This document shows positions 33,283 to 37,308 of a DNA stretch of 37,308 nt, piece by piece. The position numbers were made by a program, and so were the translations under genes. This DNA comes from an uncultured Lachnospiraceae bacterium. GTDB taxonomy: Bacteria; Bacillota; Clostridia; Lachnospirales; Lachnospiraceae. Under the pieces are notes generated by a model, which did not search any database, was not told the DNA's origin, and saw only the letters and a list, made by a program, of their open reading frames with translations. The stretch is taken from contig CANQVH010000035.1 in NCBI GenBank assembly GCA_947627245.1, positions 1-37,308 on the forward strand, read 5' to 3'. Position 1 is the first letter of the stretch, and the number at the start of each line of letters is the position of its first letter.

Positions 33283-33331
33283 TATGAGGACTTGTCGCAG
33301 GAGAAGGCGCTATGCCAGCAGGGGGATGAAG

Positions 33332-33784
33332 ATGAATAACGAAAAATACGATGCTCTGAAATTGGAAAATCAGCTCTGTTTTCCGCTCTATGCGTGTTCC
33401 AGAGAGATTATCAAGCAGTATAAGCCGTTTCTGGACGAGCTGGACCTGACTTATACCCAGTACATCACGATGATGGTTCTGTGGGAAAAGAAAACATTGA
33501 CTTCCAAGGAGCTTGGCAACGACCTGTTTCTGGACTCCGGCACATTGACGCCGCTTCTCAAGAAGATGGAGGCAAAGGGGCTTCTGAACCGCAGACGTTC
33601 AGAGGAGGACGAGAGGAACCTTGTCGTATCGATTACGGAGGCAGGCGAGCGGCTGCGGGAGCGCGCGATTGAGATCCCGGGCAAGATCGCCAAGTGTTCC
33701 AATCTGGAGCGCGCGGATGCCGAGGCGCTTTACCGCATTCTTTACAAAGTCCTGAAAAGCAACTCCGGGAAAAAAATAATATAA
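33332..33784 (+). CDS. MarR-family regulator, OhrR-like peroxide sensor
   Basis: A 150-residue winged-helix regulator. The start LKLENQLCFPLYACSREIIK places a cysteine at residue 16, the position of the peroxide-sensing C15 of OhrR. The segment YKPFLDELDLTYTQYITMMV also matches OhrR. The DNA-binding part reads TSKELGNDLFLDSGTLTPLL with the wing RRSEEDERNLVVSIT. OhrR represses an organic hydroperoxide reductase gene until the cysteine is oxidised. No ohr gene is nearby in this window, so the target is elsewhere or the protein controls itself. The ATG at 33332 has GGGGG six bases upstream. Confidence 0.85.
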   Translation: MNNEKYDALKLENQLCFPLYACSREIIKQYKPFLDELDLTYTQYITMMVLWEKKTLTSKELGNDLFLDSGTLTPLLKKMEAKGLLNRRRSEEDERNLVVSITEAGERLRERAIEIPGKIAKCSNLERADAEALYRILYKVLKSNSGKKII

Positions 33785-33791
33785 TTTTATG

Positions 33792-33820
33792 TGGCAAAAT
33801 TGCGGGAGATATTCTATAAT
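33792..33820 (+). promoter_or_regulatory. Possible promoter of the ACT-domain gene
   Basis: TGGCAA (33792-33797) and a consensus TATAAT (33815-33820) are 17 bases apart, giving a leader of about 75 bases. The -35 match is weak. Confidence 0.4.
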
Positions 33821-33899
33821 GAATCCGTTGGCTCGGTTCCCGGACACAGATCCGGAAATATCAGGGTACATTAAGGAAACATCAGCCGGGAGGACGATT

Positions 33900-34304
33900 A
33901 TGTTAGAACAGATTGCAATTTTTGCCGAGAATCAAAAAGGTGCGATGCACAGGATCACAAACATTTTAGCCGAGAATGATATCAATATACTCGGTTCCGT
34001 CACGAACGACAGCGCGGAGTACGGGATTATCCGGATGCTGGTGAGCGACCCGCCAAAGACGATGGACGTGCTCACAAAGGCCGGCTATATCTGCAAGATG
34101 ACAGACGTGCTGGGCGTGGAGTGCGAGGACCGTGTCGGCGCTCTGAACGATCTGCTGGAAGCGCTCGACGAGAGCAATATCAGTGTCGATTATCTGTATT
34201 TGTCGTTTGACCGTGAGAAGGCGAGTCCGATCATGGTGCTTCATGTTGAGGATGCCGTAGAGGTGGAGGATTGCCTGAGCGCAAAAGGATTTTCTGTATT
34301 ATAA
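33900..34304 (+). CDS. Tandem ACT-domain protein
   Basis: A 134-residue protein made of two ACT domains: residues about 1-66 (IAIFAENQKGAMHRITNILA, INILGSVTND) and 70-134 (GVECEDRVGALNDLLEALDE, ISVDYLYLSF). Nothing else is attached, so it is a small-molecule-binding module, probably for an amino acid. This type is common in Clostridia, often described as an amino-acid-binding protein without a known partner. The ATG at 33900 follows GGGAGGACG. An intrinsic terminator closes the transcript 70 bases after its stop codon. Confidence 0.88.
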   Translation: MLEQIAIFAENQKGAMHRITNILAENDINILGSVTNDSAEYGIIRMLVSDPPKTMDVLTKAGYICKMTDVLGVECEDRVGALNDLLEALDESNISVDYLYLSFDREKASPIMVLHVEDAVEVEDCLSAKGFSVL

Positions 34305-34358
34305 GACGAAAAGAGGAGACTGCCGGGCAGACCGGACAAATGTAAAAAAAGAAACGGA

Positions 34359-34388
34359 TTCATACCTTATCGATCCCCCGCATACACT
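34359..34388 (+). promoter_or_regulatory. Sigma-E-type sporulation promoter of spoIIID
   Basis: The -10 box CATACACT (34381-34388) matches the sigma-E consensus CATACAMT at every position. A -35 region TTCATACC (34359-34366) is 14 bases upstream, the usual distance. The predicted start of transcription is about 34395. spoIIID is a sigma-E target in Bacillus. The -10 box lies inside the terminator of the preceding gene. Confidence 0.72.
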
Positions 34389-34416
34389 GTAAAAACGGTG
34401 TCTTCGGGGGATTTTT
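34373..34416 (+). terminator. Terminator of the ACT-domain gene, overlapping the spoIIID ribosome site
   Basis: ATCCCCCG (34373-34380) pairs with CGGGGGAT (34405-34412), and ACACTGT/ACGGTGT pair inside. TTTTT ends at 34416. The right arm contains the GGGGG that serves as the ribosome site of spoIIID, so the hairpin both ends upstream transcription and hides that site in any read-through RNA. Confidence 0.82.
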
Positions 34417-34418
34417 CC

Positions 34419-34682
34419 TTGAAAGATTATATAGAAGAGCGGGTGCTCGACATAGCGGATTACATTATCGAGAGCAATTCGACCGTGCGGGAGACGGCGA
34501 AGCGGTTTGGGGTCAGTAAGAGTACGGTGCACAAGGACGTTGCCGAGCGTCTGATGCAGATCAATCCGGCGCTGGCGCAGGAGGTGCGCAAGGTGCTGGA
34601 CGTGAACAAAGCGGAGCGACACATCAGAGGCGGGCAGGCGACGCGCGAAAAATATTTGCATCAGATGCCGACCGAGGGCTGA
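34419..34682 (+). CDS. spoIIID: Sporulation transcription factor SpoIIID
   Basis: An 87-residue DNA-binding protein that adjusts gene expression in the mother cell during sporulation. The sequence KDYIEERVLDIADYIIESNS, TVRETAKRFGVSKSTVHKDV (helix-turn-helix) and the basic C-terminal region are diagnostic. I place the start at TTG 34419 because it gives the standard M-KDYIEERVL start and has GGGGG about eight bases upstream; a GTG at 34398 would add seven residues and coincides with the predicted transcription start. A sigma-E-type promoter lies directly upstream. Its presence shows the organism belongs to an endospore-forming lineage. Confidence 0.95.
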   Translation: MKDYIEERVLDIADYIIESNSTVRETAKRFGVSKSTVHKDVAERLMQINPALAQEVRKVLDVNKAERHIRGGQATREKYLHQMPTEG

Positions 34683-34751
34683 ATAGGCCGAAACGGGGCG
34701 TTATGTGACAAAATTGGGCCGTGTATGTCGAAGGATAAACGCTGCTGCGAT

Positions 34752-34780
34752 TTGACAAAAAGTCACTTATAGGGTATAGT
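34752..34780 (+). promoter_or_regulatory. Promoter of the SGNH hydrolase gene
   Basis: TTGACA (34752-34757) and TATAGT (34775-34780) are 17 bases apart. Transcription should start near 34787, only 12 bases before the ATG at 34799. Confidence 0.75.
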
Positions 34781-34798
34781 GGGTATGCTTGATGAACG

Positions 34799-36019
34799 AT
34801 GTGGCATGACAACCACTATGAAGGAGTGAGTCTTATCAACAGCAAATATAAGAAGTGGGCGATATCGATTTTTCTGTTTTTCCTTGTTTTCACTGCGGGC
34901 GCTGCGCATCCCGCGGCGGCCGGGAACGTAGTCACGACGGCCAAAAGGGCGGCGGCGGGCCAGTGGGAGAAGGATGAGAACGGAAAGCGTTACCGTCTGG
35001 ACAAAAGCGGCAAGTATTTGAGCGGCTCTTGGCAGAAGATCAGAGGCGCCGTCTATTATTTTGACAAGAGGGGCTACGTCAAGACCGGGTGGATCAATTA
35101 CGGCGGAAAGAAGTATTATGCCGACGCTGACGGGAAGCTGTATGTCAACAAATGGGCGAAAAGGGGCAAGAAATACTATTACCTGCGGGCGGACGGCACG
35201 CTTGCCCAAAATCTCATGGTCAAGTCCGGGAAAAAATATTATTATGTAAACAAGAACGGGGTGCGCGTGACAAATAGCTGGGTCACGATAAAAGGGAAAA
35301 AATATTATTTTGACTGGCAGGGCGTGCGCAGGCAGAGCGAGTGGATCATGTACAACAAAGAGTTGTACTATCTGAATGCCAACGGCACAATGGCGGTCAA
35401 TCAGTGGGTCGACGGCGATAATTATTACGTCGGCGCGGACGGCACCCGCATGAAAGATTGCGAGATAGACGGCTATTATCTGGATCCCAATGGCAAGAAG
35501 GCCGGAAGGTTATTCAGCGGGGATTACATCTTTGTCGGGGATTCCCGGACAGAGGGAATGCACCTGTCCGTCTCGACAAGGGATACTCTGTTTATTGCCA
35601 AGGTGTCGATGGGATATTCGTGGCTGCAGTCGACGGCGGGACCGGAGCTCAAGGAATATCTGCAGGCGAATCCGGACGTATCGGTGGTGCTGGCGTTCGG
35701 GGTGAACGATCTCGCCAATATCGATAACTACATCAGTTATTACAAGACGCTGATCGCGCAGTACCCGGACACCGCGTTCTATGTGACGGCAGTGAATCCG
35801 GTCAACGAGGCGATAGAGGCGTCGCACGGCTATACGGTGAAAAACAGCCAGATCAACGCCTTTAACAAGAAAATGAAAGCCGCGATCGGAAAGGATCAAT
35901 TTATAAATACCTACAAATACCTGAAGAAGAAGGGATTTCAGACGCCTGACGGAGTGCATTATACGGCGGGCGACTACATTGATCTTTACAATTATGTGAT
36001 TAAGACGATCAATGGCTGA
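34799..36019 (+). CDS. Secreted SGNH hydrolase with cell-wall-binding repeats
   Basis: A 406-residue secreted protein. A signal peptide (YKKWAISIFLFFLVFTAGAA, cleaved near HPAAA-G) is followed by about eight choline/glucan-binding-type repeats of roughly 20 residues (for example GWINYGGKKYYADADGK, VNKWAKRGKKYYYLRADG). The C-terminal SGNH domain has block I FVGDSRTEGM (serine nucleophile), block III AFGVNDL and block V DGVHY (Asp/His). It probably de-esterifies a wall or capsule polysaccharide. The start is uncertain. The only ATG (34799) has no ribosome site and leaves a 12-base leader, while AAGGAG at 34821-34826 is ideally spaced for the codon ATC at 34835, which would begin the natural signal peptide (NSKYKKW). 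Confidence 0.88.
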   Translation: MWHDNHYEGVSLINSKYKKWAISIFLFFLVFTAGAAHPAAAGNVVTTAKRAAAGQWEKDENGKRYRLDKSGKYLSGSWQKIRGAVYYFDKRGYVKTGWINYGGKKYYADADGKLYVNKWAKRGKKYYYLRADGTLAQNLMVKSGKKYYYVNKNGVRVTNSWVTIKGKKYYFDWQGVRRQSEWIMYNKELYYLNANGTMAVNQWVDGDNYYVGADGTRMKDCEIDGYYLDPNGKKAGRLFSGDYIFVGDSRTEGMHLSVSTRDTLFIAKVSMGYSWLQSTAGPELKEYLQANPDVSVVLAFGVNDLANIDNYISYYKTLIAQYPDTAFYVTAVNPVNEAIEASHGYTVKNSQINAFNKKMKAAIGKDQFINTYKYLKKKGFQTPDGVHYTAGDYIDLYNYVIKTING

Positions 36020-36039
36020 ACGAACCAAAAAACAACACA

Positions 36040-36071
36040 AAAACGGGGCCGTCCTGAAACGGTCCCGTTTT
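36040..36071 (+). terminator. Intrinsic terminator of the SGNH gene and intron target
   Basis: AAAACGGGGCCG (36040-36051) pairs with CGGTCCCGTTTT (36060-36071), with one G-T pair, around TCCTGAAA. The group II intron begins five bases later, which is the typical target of class C introns. Confidence 0.9.
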
Positions 36072-36076
36072 AAATG

Positions 36077-37211
36077 GTGTGCCCGGCGGCGCACGTTTCT
36101 AACGGGTGAAAGTCCCGAATCCGCCCGGTAGTGGGAAGGATACAGCCGAAGGCAAGGGTGTCCATCGTGAGGTGGAATCTGAAGGAAGCCGGATGTGGGG
36201 AACCTACTAACCCACGGGCAAACCTCTGGCCTGACGAACAGAAACCGCATACGAGGCCATGCATGGGGGCAAGACTGCCATTCAAGCTGAAGCCCGATAA
36301 CTACACGGAACCATACATGGTAGATGCGGCAGGTGGATGGAGGGAAAGAAACGTGTGGTACCCGGGGAGGTCTGTGCGGCATGTCCTGAAAAGGATAACC
36401 ACTGCCGGGAGGCAGTGCTGAGCGCACAGAAGTCAGCAGAGGCCATAGTAGCAGAGATGTGAAGGGCCGAATCAACAGGAGTCCTTAGTACGACCCGGAA
36501 AGGAGGAATGGGCAGATGGGTGCAGAAAACAACGAAGAAAGCTGCCTGCAGAGAGATAGTGCGGAACACAAAGGGTATGTAAGAGCGCACCGCTCATTCA
36601 ACCGGATATGGAAGGAAAGGGACAGTGCAGAGCCTGACCTCTTGGGAGAGATACTGGATAAGGATAACTTAAACAGGGCGTTCAAGAGAGTGAAGGCAAA
36701 CAAGGGAGCGCCGGGAGTGGATGGAATGACCATCGACGAGACGCTTGTCTATCTAAGGGAGCATAACCACGAGATCGTAGACAGGATAAAAGCGGGACAT
36801 TATACGCCAAATCCGGTCAGACGGGTGGAAATCCCGAAGCCCGATGGTGGAATGCGGAAACTCGGCATCCCTACCGTCATAGACCGAACCATACAACAGG
36901 CCATGGCACAGCAGATGATACCGATTTATGAGCCGTTATTCTCGGAAAACAGCTTCGGCTACCGGCCGGGGAAAAGCGCGAGGGATGCCATAAGGAAGGT
37001 GAAGGAGTACGCAGAACAGGGATATACCCATGCGGTAAGTCTGGATTTGTCCAAGTACTTTGACACGCTGAACCACACAATCCTGCTGAACTTGTTGAGG
37101 AGGGACATCAAGGATGAGAGGGTAATCCAGATGGTGAAGCGGTATCTGAAAAGCGGGGTGATGGAAAACGGGGTGGTCATCGGAACGGAGGAAGGCTCGC
37201 CGCAGGGCGGA
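36077..37211 (+). mobile_element. Group II intron, 5' part, interrupted
   Basis: The 5' end GTGTGCCCGGC begins at 36077. The following 440 bases hold the ribozyme domains I-III, with conserved stretches AACGGGTGAAAGTCCCG, AAGGGTGTCCATCGTGAGG and GGAAGCCGGATGTGGGG typical of bacterial introns. The maturase gene starts at 36516, in domain IV. Insertion just after an intrinsic terminator indicates class C. The 3' half, including domains V and VI, is not found before the window ends, because the reverse-transcriptase gene is broken at about 37211 by another element. Confidence 0.88.
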
Positions 37212-37283
37212 TTATGCCTAGCTCGGCATAATCCGCCTTATGTAGAGCTAGATGTTATGCCGAGATACAGCCTGCCAGCTTAG
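36516..37283 (+). pseudogene. ltrA: Intron reverse transcriptase/maturase, truncated by insertion
   Basis: The first about 232 residues are a normal group II intron reverse transcriptase: VKANKGAPGVDGMTIDETL (RT0/1), VRRVEIPKPDGGMRKLGIPT (RT2), ENSFGYRPGKSARDAIRKVK, then VSLDLSKYFDTLNHT (RT3) with the first catalytic aspartate, and VIGTEEGSPQGG (RT4). After SPQGG the expected PLSPLLANI is replaced by about 24 unrelated residues and a stop. The YADD catalytic motif, thumb and maturase domain are therefore missing. The break coincides with dif-like recombination boxes. AAAGGAGGAATGGGC precedes the ATG. The product is not functional as it stands. Confidence 0.88.
37206..37264. mobile_element. 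End of an inserted element with Xer/dif-like boxes
   Basis: The break in the reverse transcriptase falls at GGCGGA (37206-37211) followed by TTATGCCTAGC (37212-37222). Overlapping this is a dif-like site on the plus strand: GCTCGGCATAA (37221-37231), six-base centre TCCGCC (37232-37237), TTATGTAGAGC (37238-37248). The centre is the reverse complement of the GGCGGA at the junction, and another box TTATGCCGAG lies at 37255-37264. This layout is expected for a tyrosine-recombinase-driven element that crosses over in a six-base core. The recombinase genes would lie beyond the window. Confidence 0.6.
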
Positions 37284-37308
37284 CATTTCCTGATATCAGT
37301 AATTACTG

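Noticed and set aside
33182..33331. Start of the OhrR-like protein at the upstream ATG
   Set aside because: The extra 50 residues are Arg/Ser-rich and unlike the family, and a promoter at 33254-33282 would start transcription after that ATG.
36155..36180. Third copy of the AGGGGTGTCC hairpin
   Set aside because: AAGGGTGTCCATCG here belongs to the conserved core of the group II intron; it lacks the paired arms of the two intercistronic hairpins.
37265..37308. Coding sequence at the right edge
   Set aside because: Only 44 bases of the inserted element are present; no frame or motif can be judged.

Overview
The window looks like the chromosome of a spore-forming member of the Clostridia, most likely a Lachnospiraceae species. 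The reasons are strong AAGGAGG-type ribosome binding sites, TTGACA/TATAAT promoters, a spoIIID gene, an OhrR/ACT/spoIIID cluster, a BlaI/BlaR-type cassette with an FtsX-type ABC transporter, and an oligopeptide ABC operon whose lipoprotein carries a long Thr/Glu-rich spacer. Most of the window is GC-rich with many GCG codons. About 26.6-30.0 kb is visibly richer in A+T and may have been acquired separately.

Layout. 0-3.2 kb: lysine/aspartate pathway genes dapB and lysC, separated by a structured hairpin, then an AIM24-family gene closed by a terminator. 3.3-6.2 kb: a leucine-rich-repeat protein and an M3 oligoendopeptidase. 6.2-16.3 kb: a complete five-gene oligopeptide importer (oppA-B-C-D-F) plus a membrane-anchored protein of unknown function. 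16.3-19.2 kb: a VWA-like protein and a MoxR-type AAA ATPase with overlapping stop and start codons. 19.4-19.8 kb: the 3' remnant of an Rpn/PD-(D/E)XK gene. 19.9-25.3 kb: a BlaI-type repressor with two palindromic operators, an M56 sensor protease, and an ABC permease and ATPase. 25.4-26.5 kb: ilvE on the minus strand with its promoter and leader hairpin. 26.7-29.9 kb: a minus-strand trio (TM2 protein, SPFH-SHOCT protein, zinc-ribbon protein) divergent from a small XRE regulator, with shared inverted-repeat operators. 30-33 kb: an MGMT-family gene, a frameshifted MATE exporter, and a minus-strand pair (a COG2426 membrane protein and shikimate kinase). 33-36 kb: an OhrR-like regulator, a tandem ACT protein, spoIIID and a secreted SGNH hydrolase with wall-binding repeats. 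36.07 kb to the end: a group II intron inserted just after a terminator, whose reverse-transcriptase gene is itself interrupted by an element with Xer/dif-like boxes.

How the parts work together. The M3 peptidase and the Opp transporter form a peptide-uptake and degradation unit. Several Opp subunits are unusual: OppA appears circularly permuted and has a repetitive acidic stalk, OppB has a large extracytoplasmic insertion, OppD has a coiled-coil insertion of about 230 residues inside its nucleotide-binding domain, and OppF ends in two membrane helices. This remodelled transporter is the strongest candidate for something not well described. A second notable item is a two-copy RNA-like hairpin, found between dapB and lysC and between oppA and oppB. 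A third is a sigma-E-like promoter embedded in the terminator that precedes spoIIID, placed so that only the sporulation transcript would have a free ribosome binding site.
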